In this document: positions 51,128 to 59,414 of the stretch, one piece after another
Numbering within the stretch: position 1 is the first letter of the stretch
Layout: each line of letters opens with the position of its first letter
DNA from: Mycoplasmatota bacterium
Lineage (GTDB): Bacteria; Bacillota_I; Bacilli_A; MAG-NZ
Direction: 5' to 3'
Length of the DNA: 64,000 nt
NCBI GenBank assembly: GCA_018394315.1
Contig: CP074575.1
Span: 124,001 to 188,000 of the forward strand
Translations under genes and position numbers: made by a program
The notes under the pieces: generated by a model
The model's database searches: none
What the model was told of the DNA's origin: nothing
The model's input: only the letters and a program-made list of their open reading frames with translations

Positions 51128-51376
51128 TTACCCACCTGCAACAGGAAACAAAATAAACATAATATCTTTGTCATCAATCTCTGTTTTTCTAAGTAGTGAC
51201 CTTTTGTACTTTTTATTGTTTATAAAAATGATGGCGCTTTTAAGATCAACATATTTTATATTATCAAACTGCTCACCTACGGTTTTCAATACGTCGTCAA
51301 CGTATTTTTCTTTGACCTCAATTTCACTTGTTTGTGTTTCTATTCTTAAAGTTCCAAGAAATCTAACTATTGCTAT
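51128..51376 (-). CDS. MoaD/ThiS-like protein with ATA start, AOR-associated
   Basis: An 82-residue ubiquitin-fold protein that ordinary gene calling would miss because its only possible N-terminal start is ATA at 51376-51374. GAGGTG lies exactly 6 bp upstream and TAA directly precedes the ATA in frame. The product begins MAIVRFLGTLRIETQTSEIE and ends MFILFPVAGG, with the C-terminal Gly-Gly used for thiocarboxylation in MoaD-type sulfur carriers. MoaD-like proteins often accompany tungsten-containing AOR enzymes and help make the tungstopterin cofactor. It is 11 bp after the AOR gene. An assembly error changing ATG to ATA is an alternative. Confidence 0.8.
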   Translation of the reverse strand: MAIVRFLGTLRIETQTSEIEVKEKYVDDVLKTVGEQFDNIKYVDLKSAIIFINNKKYKRSLLRKTEIDDKDIMFILFPVAGG

Positions 51377-51387
51377 TTAAATCACCT

Positions 51388-53292
51388 CTAACAATCTATA
51401 TTTAGTTTCTTCATTAACTTCTCTTTTGGAACACCTGTATTGTCCCATCCTCTAGATTTATAATATTTTGCCTTTAAGTATTCAAGAGGTACTTTTGATA
51501 ATTCATTATCTACGTCTTGTATTTTATCTGTTAATCTTTTAGGTAAACTGTCATCTTCTTTTTGCCAACCAAGTTTATAATTGATCATTTTCTCTAAGTT
51601 ATATCCACGTTCACCAATTGTTTTAAATTTCCCAAAGTCCATCTTCATCCCAGTACATAATTTTATACCTTTTATATGATGTAAGACAGGCAATTGAATA
51701 GGTAATTTTTTAAGTTTATTAATGCATTGAACAGTTGAAGCAGCAATATGAGTTGTCAATAACCAGTTTACAAAGTGAGTTATTTTCCTCCCTGGTTTCT
51801 TAATAAAATAACTAGGTATCATAGCATATAGTGTGAATAAGCACTGTCCTCCTGCGGAACACGTTTCCATTAAATTCTGCAACAAAATAGTCAACTGCGC
51901 CTTATTAACCTTAGAGTAAGGGTCCATATTCAATGCAAATACTTCAAGTAATACTAGGTATCCTGCATTTAAGTGACATCCCCCTCTATTGGAAATCGCA
52001 TATCCTAGACCTAGCCCGACAGCTCCTCTAGGTGTATAGGCTGATAGTTCCATTCCCTTGGAGTGCATGGCAAACTCTTTTCCTCCATATTTCTCTGATA
52101 ACCATTTAACACCATTGGCAAGTTCTTTACCAATACCTTCTTTATAGGCTATTTTACGAATAGTTTCTGATATATTATCTGTTTCACCAAACTTTAATCC
52201 ATTGTCCCATAAACCAGCTTCATTTAGTTCCATAGCGAAAGCTATAATCCCTGCTGTAGTGATACTATCCATTCCTAGTTCGTCCATTTCAAGATTCCAC
52301 TTTAGTACCATCTCCATATTATTATTCTCAATATTAGCTGTGAAAAGACTTAACGTTTCAAGTTCAGGTCCCTTTACATTTTGTCCATTTACTTCTACTA
52401 ACCTTCCACATTGTATTGGACATGTTACACATCCCTTGTTTCTCACAAGGTATTCTGTTGCCAAAGTTTCACCAGATACTTTTTCAAAGTCATTATATTG
52501 CCCGTATTTAAAATTCTTTGTTGCGAGTATTCTATTTAAATGCATAGGTGTTATCAAGCCTGCAGTTCCTAACTTAGGTAATTGCTCTCCCGTTAACGGA
52601 TGCTTCTTTAATATATTTGTCCATCTTTTAATGTAAACTTTATACTTTTTTTGATATACTCCGATACTTTTAGCTTTATGCGTACCTTTAGCAGTTATAG
52701 CTTTGAGGTTTTTAGCTCCCATTACGGCCCCAACGCCCCCTCTTCCAGCAGTTCTTTCTTGACTAAATACACCTGCATGACTTACTAGATTTTCTCCTGC
52801 TACCCCAATAACTATTTTACCTGCAGTTCTATCCAATGCTTCTTGAGTTACATTAGTGTTTTTTCCAAAAATATCTGATGCGTCATGAAATTTGATTTGG
52901 TCGTCTATGATTTCAATCCATGTTTTATCTTGACATTTTCCCTTAATGATTAAAGCATCGTATCCTGCCTTCTTTAACATTAGACCGAAATTACCACCAC
53001 AATTAGAAGAAGTTATTAATCCAGTTTGTGGAGATAATGTAGACATATTAAATCTACTAGATGCTGGTGCATTAGTACCTGTTAAGGGTCCGGTTGTTAT
53101 AACTATGATATTATCTTCATGAAAAGGACCAATACCCATATCCAGATTATCGTATAATATTTTTGCAGCCATTATTTTCCCACCTAGATATTTCATCCTA
53201 TCCTCATCAGACCAAGGATATTCTTCCACAGATTGGGTTGTCAAGTTGATCATTAAGACTTTTCCCATATACCCGCCTAATTTTGTGCTCAT
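51388..53292 (-). CDS. Aldehyde:ferredoxin oxidoreductase family tungstoenzyme
   Basis: A 634-residue enzyme of the AOR family, which oxidises aldehydes to acids, or the reverse, with ferredoxin as electron carrier and a tungsten bispyranopterin plus one [4Fe-4S] cluster. The N-terminal GGYMGKVLMINLTTQS and TGPLTGTNAPASSRFN are typical, as is ERTAGRGGVGAVMGAKNLKA near residues 179-198. Cluster cysteines are C288, C291 and C295 (GCVTCPIQCG); a fourth is probably in KLCTGMKMDF near the C-terminus. It is followed by a MoaD-like protein and an Fe-ADH, which fits aldehyde metabolism. AGAGGAG precedes the ATG. Confidence 0.93.
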   Translation of the reverse strand: MSTKLGGYMGKVLMINLTTQSVEEYPWSDEDRMKYLGGKIMAAKILYDNLDMGIGPFHEDNIIVITTGPLTGTNAPASSRFNMSTLSPQTGLITSSNCGGNFGLMLKKAGYDALIIKGKCQDKTWIEIIDDQIKFHDASDIFGKNTNVTQEALDRTAGKIVIGVAGENLVSHAGVFSQERTAGRGGVGAVMGAKNLKAITAKGTHKAKSIGVYQKKYKVYIKRWTNILKKHPLTGEQLPKLGTAGLITPMHLNRILATKNFKYGQYNDFEKVSGETLATEYLVRNKGCVTCPIQCGRLVEVNGQNVKGPELETLSLFTANIENNNMEMVLKWNLEMDELGMDSITTAGIIAFAMELNEAGLWDNGLKFGETDNISETIRKIAYKEGIGKELANGVKWLSEKYGGKEFAMHSKGMELSAYTPRGAVGLGLGYAISNRGGCHLNAGYLVLLEVFALNMDPYSKVNKAQLTILLQNLMETCSAGGQCLFTLYAMIPSYFIKKPGRKITHFVNWLLTTHIAASTVQCINKLKKLPIQLPVLHHIKGIKLCTGMKMDFGKFKTIGERGYNLEKMINYKLGWQKEDDSLPKRLTDKIQDVDNELSKVPLEYLKAKYYKSRGWDNTGVPKEKLMKKLNIDC

Positions 53293-53388
53293 AAAATACT
53301 CCTCTCTTTTCTATATATTAATATCTTACTTTTTCCCAATATCTTGTAGTTTTAATACAGTAAACTGTCTTCTAGCATATAATTTACT

Positions 53389-53937
53389 TTACATTTTTAT
53401 TGCTATATATTTAGTTATATCCGCTAATGGAATGTCTTTAATTCCTAATAATGATTGTAGAACTAAACCATCTAGACTACTTAATATTATTTGTGCTAAT
53501 ATTTCTATATTGTTTTTAGATGCATTCGGAATTTGAGCTATCCCCTCTTTGATCATCCCTAACCACTCTCTATAAACAACTTGATACTTACCTAGTATCT
53601 CTTCGTTACCAGACAAAGCTTCATGAACTAAATAGATATGTATCCTACTTCTAGCGCCATGCTCTAATATTGTTTTATAAAAATTCTCAATAATCATTTC
53701 ATAATCGTTACTCTCTTTTGCGTTGTTGACTACTTTAAGTATTTGATGTGACAGCATATTCATATATTGGTCTGCTAAATCAAATAATAAATCAGCTTTA
53801 CTTTTGTAATAATAATAAAGTGTTCCTTTTGACATGCTCATTTCTTCTGCTAATTTTGCTAGGGTTAATTTATTTAATCCTTGTTCAGTGATAATACTAT
53901 TGGCGGTTTCTAAAATTTTAACTCTCTTGTCTTGCAT
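53389..53937 (-). CDS. TetR-family transcriptional regulator upstream of AOR
   Basis: A 182-residue TetR-like repressor. The helix-turn-helix is at residues ~8-53: ILETANSIITEQGLNKLTLA, MSMSKGTLYYYYKSKADLLF. The C-terminal domain has no recognised signature. GAGGAGGTAAG precedes the ATG. It is followed by 96 bp and then the AOR gene on the same strand. A large palindrome overlaps its promoter, so it is likely autoregulated and may control the AOR-MoaD-ADH cluster. Confidence 0.88.
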   Translation of the reverse strand: MQDKRVKILETANSIITEQGLNKLTLAKLAEEMSMSKGTLYYYYKSKADLLFDLADQYMNMLSHQILKVVNNAKESNDYEMIIENFYKTILEHGARSRIHIYLVHEALSGNEEILGKYQVVYREWLGMIKEGIAQIPNASKNNIEILAQIILSSLDGLVLQSLLGIKDIPLADITKYIAIKM

Positions 53938-53950
53938 CTCTTACCTCCTC

Positions 53951-53980
53951 ATTAATTAGTCGGTCATCCGGCTGATTAAT
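53951..53980. promoter_or_regulatory. TetR-type operator upstream of the AOR-linked regulator
   Basis: Two 13-bp arms (attaattagtcgg and ccggctgattaat) around a four-base centre match at 11 of 13 positions. The palindrome overlaps the -10 end and transcription start. Confidence 0.75.
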
Positions 53981-54007
53981 AATATCATAATTTATAGTTT
54001 TAATCAA
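53979..54007 (-). promoter_or_regulatory. Promoter of the AOR-linked TetR gene
   Basis: On the minus strand TTGATT (54002-54007) and TATTAT (53979-53984) lie 17 bp apart, directly upstream of the operator palindrome. Confidence 0.7.
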
Positions 54008-54047
54008 TGATCATAGTGGTCTTAGGGACAAATTAAATTATAAAAAA

Positions 54048-55064
54048 CTATAATAAATCATTACTCTTATTTACTCTATATATACAATACTTGATTAAAT
54101 TCTTAATATGATTCACATTACTCGAAAAAAGAACATGAAGTCCTGGCCTCCAGTTAACTTCTATTATATTTAGTTTATTATCCTCATCAATACAAATGTC
54201 AACTCCCAACTGATTAAGTTTATTATTATAATGCTCATCCAAATACTCTGATATCTGTAGCCCAAGAAATTTGAGTTTGTTATGTATAACACGCCAATCA
54301 TCATTAAATTGGTTTTTCAAATAATAATTAATGTGTGCAGAATAGCCACCTTGGCTGATATTAGAAACTCTATACTTCCTTTCTGAGATTCTAGGATAAA
54401 CACTTACAATAACGTATTTTCCACTAGAATCTTTTTGAGTGTGTACTCTAAAATCTGCAGGTAATCCAGCTTTTGTTTCAGAAACGATGAACTGTTGAAG
54501 GATATACTCAGTTAAATCTAAACGAGACAATGTATGCTTTAAATTCCTTACTATCTCCTCTTTACCATCTTTATAAATACTATATTGGTTTCCCTCTTTT
54601 ATGATAAATATAACTCTTTTCCCCTTACTACCAACCGATGGTTTTAGAACAGCCTTTGAGTGTTTATCGACAAACTTTATTACTTGTTTAATTGTTCTTA
54701 CTACTATACTATCAGGTAAGTAATTTTTAAATACTGGGTGCTTTTGTAAGAGATTATTAATATACTCTTTATTATGTATTTTTGATTCAGTGAAAGGAAC
54801 TTCTTTTCCAAGTCTTAACTTGTTTTTCTTTTGTTTCTCAGTTTTCATGCGACTCGTATTAATTACTATATCAGGATATGGAAATTCTTTTTGTTTCCAC
54901 TCTTCTTCATAGTAATATCCATAAATTTTCTTGTTAGTAAAATCTATTTGACTTGGAGAGAAATAGAATAAGTCTACACCCTCTAATTTCGCAACAGCGG
55001 CCAGTGTGTAGATTCTTGATACTGTGTTTGGGTCTCTACGAGAATGCATTACTCCAATCAACAT
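54048..55064 (-). CDS. YheC/YheD-family ATP-grasp protein
   Basis: A 338-residue protein of the YheC/YheD (spore-coat-associated) ATP-grasp family. An N-terminal domain (IGVMHSRRDPNTVSRIYTLA) is followed by the ATP-grasp region. The latter has AVLKPSVGSKGKRVIFI near residue 140, YILQQFIVSETKAGLPADFR near 190 and the metal-binding end DICIDEDNKLNIIEVNWRPG near 295. The reaction is unknown; ATP-grasp enzymes join a carboxylate to an amine or thiol. It overlaps the upstream ATP-grasp gene by 7 bp. GGAGGG precedes the ATG. Confidence 0.85.
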   Translation of the reverse strand: MLIGVMHSRRDPNTVSRIYTLAAVAKLEGVDLFYFSPSQIDFTNKKIYGYYYEEEWKQKEFPYPDIVINTSRMKTEKQKKNKLRLGKEVPFTESKIHNKEYINNLLQKHPVFKNYLPDSIVVRTIKQVIKFVDKHSKAVLKPSVGSKGKRVIFIIKEGNQYSIYKDGKEEIVRNLKHTLSRLDLTEYILQQFIVSETKAGLPADFRVHTQKDSSGKYVIVSVYPRISERKYRVSNISQGGYSAHINYYLKNQFNDDWRVIHNKLKFLGLQISEYLDEHYNNKLNQLGVDICIDEDNKLNIIEVNWRPGLHVLFSSNVNHIKNLIKYCIYRVNKSNDLL

Positions 55065-56218
55065 AATAATCCCTCCTTAAATTGAAATTCAATTTCGCTC
55101 GTAGCAGAAAGTGCATTTTTTCTTGCTTCGACCTTATTACTCCCTGTTGCGATAACATAACCTATCTCAGATGGTTCACTTATTGAATTCCCCCTTCTTG
55201 TACGCATGAAGATTTTCTCGATACCTTTCTTTTTCATAGCAGCATTCGTTCCAGTGACCCTTACTAAAACACCTGACTCATTTATAATAATAAATTTGCT
55301 ATAAACATTTCTTTTAACTGATGGAATTAAAAATTCCTTACCAAGGTAAAATCGAATTATCTGTTCAATATAATTAATATTGGATGCACTATAGATAATA
55401 TCGTTTAAACTATCCTCTGATACATTCGGCTTAAGATCAACCAAATGATAGTTGTCACCACTTTTATTAACTTCAATACAAAAAACACCATTCCTGTAGT
55501 TAAATTCATAGATAATTGCTTTTATCATATCCATTTCAGCGTCTATTACATTTAAGTTTTCGCTTAGTGTATAGCCGCTAACTACAAGAGAGTTATTCTT
55601 TGTTAAAATCATATCAAATTTTAGCTTAATAAGAGAAATAGGTTTCCCATCTTTTACTAGTACTTCAATTCGGTACCGTTCTTCATTATATCCTTCTATA
55701 TATACTTTTTCTAAGTCATAATGGGAAGGAATATCCGTAATTGAACTTACAACATTTAACTCTCTAGGAGTTTCTATGCTCCTAATAATCAAAGGAAATT
55801 CTAAAATATTACTATTTTTATCCAAAGATACCTGTTTTGGCATGAAAGGATATCTCCTTAGTTTTGTCCAAGTTAATGACATGTTTTCCATTTCTTGTAT
55901 CGCTTTTGTGTTTGATGTATTAATAGTATATCTATCTCTTAATCTAGACGATAGTGCGCTATATCCATCTATGAAACTTAGTATCGACTCCACTTTAAAA
56001 AAATCATCCATTTGATTATTAATATAATCGCAAATATTTTTGTAGGATAATTCTTCCATATATATCATTTCGTGAACATCTGGATATTCAATTCTTTGAC
56101 TAATTTGTTTTTTGTTGTTTGTTAATAGGATTGTATATAAATTCATATCTTCACAGGCCCTTATTGCTTCCCTACTGGTACCCGACTTAGAAGTTTGTAT
56201 AAAAATTACAACCTTCAT
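55058..56218 (-). CDS. ATP-grasp domain protein paired with YheC/D-like protein
   Basis: A 386-residue protein. The N-terminal domain starts MKVVIFIQTSKSGTSREAIR (pre-ATP-grasp fold). The central region has FPLIIRSIETPRELNVVSSI in the place of the ATP lysine strand and the later FCIEVNKSGDNYHLVDLKPN, which resembles the metal-binding motif of ATP-grasp ligases with E/D-x-N-P replaced by D-L-K-P-N. Some catalytic residues may therefore be altered. The last ~90 residues form a domain with no motif I know. GAGGTG precedes the ATG. It is co-translated with the YheC/D-like gene. Confidence 0.75.
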   Translation of the reverse strand: MKVVIFIQTSKSGTSREAIRACEDMNLYTILLTNNKKQISQRIEYPDVHEMIYMEELSYKNICDYINNQMDDFFKVESILSFIDGYSALSSRLRDRYTINTSNTKAIQEMENMSLTWTKLRRYPFMPKQVSLDKNSNILEFPLIIRSIETPRELNVVSSITDIPSHYDLEKVYIEGYNEERYRIEVLVKDGKPISLIKLKFDMILTKNNSLVVSGYTLSENLNVIDAEMDMIKAIIYEFNYRNGVFCIEVNKSGDNYHLVDLKPNVSEDSLNDIIYSASNINYIEQIIRFYLGKEFLIPSVKRNVYSKFIIINESGVLVRVTGTNAAMKKKGIEKIFMRTRRGNSISEPSEIGYVIATGSNKVEARKNALSATSEIEFQFKEGLLC

Positions 56219-56325
56219 GGTAACTCACCTCATATTTATCATATGATTTCTTATTATTCCAATGTAGTATATATTAATCAAACTATCATACAATCCCTTC
56301 CATAAACCCTTTTGAATTTTCGTAT

Positions 56326-56374
56326 AAAAAAAAGAGGCACTTTAAACTCCTGGCTTGAGTTTAAGATAACCTCT
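56326..56374 (-). terminator. Terminator of the BMP-type nucleoside transporter operon
   Basis: On the minus strand a long imperfect stem (agaggttatcttaaactc with gagtttaaagtgcctct) is followed by eight Ts, 25 bp beyond the lipoprotein stop codon. Confidence 0.85.
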
Positions 56375-56398
56375 AATTATATTTATAAGTTAAAATGA

Positions 56399-57394
56399 TT
56401 AATTTGTGTAGAAGTACTCAGTTAAGTCGATTTCATCGTTTTTAACTTTGTTAATACCTTCAGTAACTTTATCTTGAATTTCTTGACTGAATCCTTCTTC
56501 ATAAACTGGAATGAAGATTTCTTCTTTAATTCCTGCAGCATGAACTTTTTTACCTTCTAATGTACCATCTAAGAATTTACCAACTGCCCATACATAGAAT
56601 GTTTCAAAATCAAATTCAACAGACGCTTGAACTACTTCAGAAATATCATTTTGGTTACTTGAGAACCCAACAAATTTAACTTGAGGATCAGCTTCTTCAC
56701 ATGCAGTAATAGCACCTAACCCAACTTGATTTGCATATACAAACATAACATCAACATTATTAGTTGAAATAGTTGTTTGAGTCATTTGCTTACCTTTATT
56801 TACATCACTCCAGCTATCAGCATTAGCTCTAAATGATTCAGGAGAGTCGATACCTCTTGCAGCAGCACCTTCTTCAGCAACTTTTTCATATACATCTAAT
56901 AAATCATTCATTGGTGCGTTAATCGAACCAGAAATAGTTCCGATTTTCCCATTAGTTGTTAATTCACCAGCGATAATACCTGCAAGATAACTAGCTTCAT
57001 ATTCTTTTGGGAATATTGGAGCAACATTATCATATTCTGCAATACTACCATTTACCATTACAAATGTAGTGTCTGGATAATCTTTTGCAACTGTGTTTGC
57101 AGCAGTGTCAAATTGGCTACCAGCACCCATAATTAACTTGTAACCTCTTTCTGCATAACTTCTAAATGTAGAAACAAAATCTGCATCCTTAACATTTTCA
57201 ACATACTCTATGTTAGTGTTCAATTGCTCGTTTGCAGCAACTAGTCCTGCATAGTTTGTTGCGTTCCAACTTTGGTCATTAATAGGACCTGGAAGTATTA
57301 GTACCATACCATCAGATTCGTCAGTTTCTGATTTACATGCTCCTAATGTTAGAACTAATACTACGACTAATAATACTTTAAAAATTCCTTTCAT
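56399..57394 (-). CDS. BMP-family nucleoside-binding lipoprotein
   Basis: A 331-residue lipoprotein of the basic membrane protein/Med/PnrA family, the purine-nucleoside receptor of ABC importers. The signal peptide ends VLTLGAC with the lipidated Cys at residue 20. Family segments are GPINDQSWNATNYAGL near residue 36, GYKLIMGAGSQFDTAA near 84, FPKEYEASYLAGIIAGEL near 129 and VMFVYANQVGLGAITACEEA near 220. It is the last gene of an operon with an ATPase and two permeases. AGGAGGG precedes the ATG. Nucleosides are the likely ligands by family. Confidence 0.92.
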   Translation of the reverse strand: MKGIFKVLLVVVLVLTLGACKSETDESDGMVLILPGPINDQSWNATNYAGLVAANEQLNTNIEYVENVKDADFVSTFRSYAERGYKLIMGAGSQFDTAANTVAKDYPDTTFVMVNGSIAEYDNVAPIFPKEYEASYLAGIIAGELTTNGKIGTISGSINAPMNDLLDVYEKVAEEGAAARGIDSPESFRANADSWSDVNKGKQMTQTTISTNNVDVMFVYANQVGLGAITACEEADPQVKFVGFSSNQNDISEVVQASVEFDFETFYVWAVGKFLDGTLEGKKVHAAGIKEEIFIPVYEEGFSQEIQDKVTEGINKVKNDEIDLTEYFYTN

Positions 57395-57411
57395 ATTTCC
57401 CTCCTATTTTT

Positions 57412-58320
57412 TTATTCTTTATTATAAGGTACACCTAGCTTAGCCGGAATGTTGAAAGAATTTCTAGTTATGGTTAAAATGATAGTTAGTATATATGGTA
57501 ATGCGATAAAAAACTCATTTGGAATTACCATACCCTCCATAACCATAAACCTTATTCCGATAGCTTCTGCTAATCCAAAAGCTAAGGCACCAAACAATAC
57601 ACCATAAGGTCGCCAATTCCCTAAGAAACAAATAGCAAAGGCGATCCATCCTCTTCCACCTATGATACTTGAAGTAAATAGTCCTAATATCGTAAGTGAA
57701 TAAAATGCTCCTGCAATCCCACAGAATGCACCGGCAATCAACAACATTGTGATTCTAACTCTATTTACATCAACACCTGCAACATCTACTGCTTCTGGAT
57801 TTTCTCCTGTGGATCTTATGATCAGTCCATAAGATGTTTTATACAGGACATAAAATGACGCAGGTACAATGAAATACATTATATATGTTAATAAGTTCTG
57901 ATCAAAAAATATTGGACCAACAAATGGTATCTTGCTCAGTAACGGAATCGCGATAGTTTGAAGCGGAGTAACTTTTAATGGAATAACAGGAATTCCAAAA
58001 ATTACTCTAAACAAGAAAGTAGCTAATCCAAGCGCTAAGATATTTAACGCCGTACCCGTTACTACTTGATGTTGCTTATATTTTACAGTTACTATTCCAT
58101 AAATAAATGTTAATAATACTCCACTAATAATTGCGAATATAAAACCAATAAGTAAACTACCACTTATATAGGCTCCAACAAATCCACCAAAAGCACCCAT
58201 CAAGAACGCGCCTTCAATTGATGTATTCATAACCCCCGAACGTTCAGTAAACATTTCAGAAATTGCACCATACAGTAATGGAGTACTCATCATTAAAGCT
58301 GTCGCTAACGTATCTATCAT
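57412..58320 (-). CDS. BMP-type nucleoside ABC transporter permease (NupQ-like)
   Basis: A 302-residue permease with about eight membrane segments. LATALMMSTPLLYGAISEMF and TERSGVMNTSIEGAFLMGAF near the N-terminus are the hallmark of the second permease in BMP-type importers. STGENPEAVDVAGVDVNRVR is the cytoplasmic coupling loop and GRGWIAFAICFLGNWRPYGV is the late conserved region. It overlaps the first permease gene by 4 bp. Confidence 0.92.
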   Translation of the reverse strand: MIDTLATALMMSTPLLYGAISEMFTERSGVMNTSIEGAFLMGAFGGFVGAYISGSLLIGFIFAIISGVLLTFIYGIVTVKYKQHQVVTGTALNILALGLATFLFRVIFGIPVIPLKVTPLQTIAIPLLSKIPFVGPIFFDQNLLTYIMYFIVPASFYVLYKTSYGLIIRSTGENPEAVDVAGVDVNRVRITMLLIAGAFCGIAGAFYSLTILGLFTSSIIGGRGWIAFAICFLGNWRPYGVLFGALAFGLAEAIGIRFMVMEGMVIPNEFFIALPYILTIILTITRNSFNIPAKLGVPYNKE

Positions 58321-59411
58321 TTGCTCACCCCATCAACTAGTTTCTTTTTATCTCGATTAATTTTCATTACTCTTCTAAAATAATAAGAAATTATAACAAA
58401 TAAAGTTACACACCCCAGCATTAAATAAGTAAAACTAGTTGGAGTTTTGGCCCTCATAGTCATTTCAATACCAATAACTTGAATTCCCCCAAAAAGTAGT
58501 GCAGCAAAAATAACTCCTATAGGGTTACCATTAGCTAATATAGCTATACCTATTCCTAAAGCACCAACTTCAGCGTAATAACCTTGAATCACCATATATT
58601 GTATACCGTTTACTACTAAAAACCCTGCTAATGCACCCATAGCTCCAGATATAGCAAAAGTAATAATAGTTGTCTTACTTGAATTAATCCCTGCTTGAAC
58701 CGCAGCACTTGCATTATTACCTACAGCTCTTACTCTAAAACCAAATGGAGTTTTAAATAATATAAGCCATAGGGTAACAGCAGTTAATACTGCTAAAATA
58801 AAACCTAAATGTAATCTAGTACCGCCCCAAATAATAGGTAACCTCATACTCTCTGGAATTACATCTGTCTGAGGGTATTCACCTCTTGTTTCTCTTAAAG
58901 AAGTACGAAGTAAAAAGTTCATAAAGGCGATAGCAACATAGGTAGACATCATACTAATAAGAAACTCATTAGCACCTTTTTTTGCCTTCACTAATCCAAT
59001 AAGTCCGCCATATATAGCACCAGCAACTATTGTTAACGCCATTACAACTATAATACCAATAAAGCCTGGAACAACGTCCCCAATCGATAACGATATAGCA
59101 ACTGCTACAATCGTACCAATATAGAATTGTCCTTGAGCACCTATATTAAATAAATTAGCTTTGTAAGTAAATGCAAATGCTAATCCGGTAAAGATTAAAG
59201 GCGTTGCCTTAACTAAAATTTCAGCAAATGTATACTTATCTGACATTACTGAGGCAGTTGCAACACTAAAAGCTTCTATAGGATTAATTTTAATAAGTAA
59301 CAACATGATCCCACTAATTAGAATTCCAGCAATTATAGCAACAACGTTAGTCACAACTAAATCTTTGAAATCCGGATCAGAAAATTTAGTCTTAATTTGA
59401 TTAATCATCAT
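58317..59411 (-). CDS. BMP-type nucleoside ABC transporter permease (NupP-like)
   Basis: A 364-residue permease with about eight to ten membrane segments. The family segment TPLIFTGLAFAFTYKANLFN with IGAQGQFYIGT follows near residues 69-98, and the coupling loop RAVGNNASAAVQAGINSSKT lies near 227-246. It pairs with the second permease to form the channel. The ATG at 59411 has GAGG six bases upstream; the next codon is also ATG. It starts 3 bp after the ATPase gene. Confidence 0.92.
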   Translation of the reverse strand: MMINQIKTKFSDPDFKDLVVTNVVAIIAGILISGIMLLLIKINPIEAFSVATASVMSDKYTFAEILVKATPLIFTGLAFAFTYKANLFNIGAQGQFYIGTIVAVAISLSIGDVVPGFIGIIVVMALTIVAGAIYGGLIGLVKAKKGANEFLISMMSTYVAIAFMNFLLRTSLRETRGEYPQTDVIPESMRLPIIWGGTRLHLGFILAVLTAVTLWLILFKTPFGFRVRAVGNNASAAVQAGINSSKTTIITFAISGAMGALAGFLVVNGIQYMVIQGYYAEVGALGIGIAILANGNPIGVIFAALLFGGIQVIGIEMTMRAKTPTSFTYLMLGCVTLFVIISYYFRRVMKINRDKKKLVDGVSK

Positions 59412-59414
59412 CTA

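Noticed and set aside
51168-51380. Plus-strand 70-residue open frame in the AOR-ADH gap
   Set aside because: It is antisense to the MoaD-like gene, which has a ribosome binding site and a family-like sequence on the minus strand.
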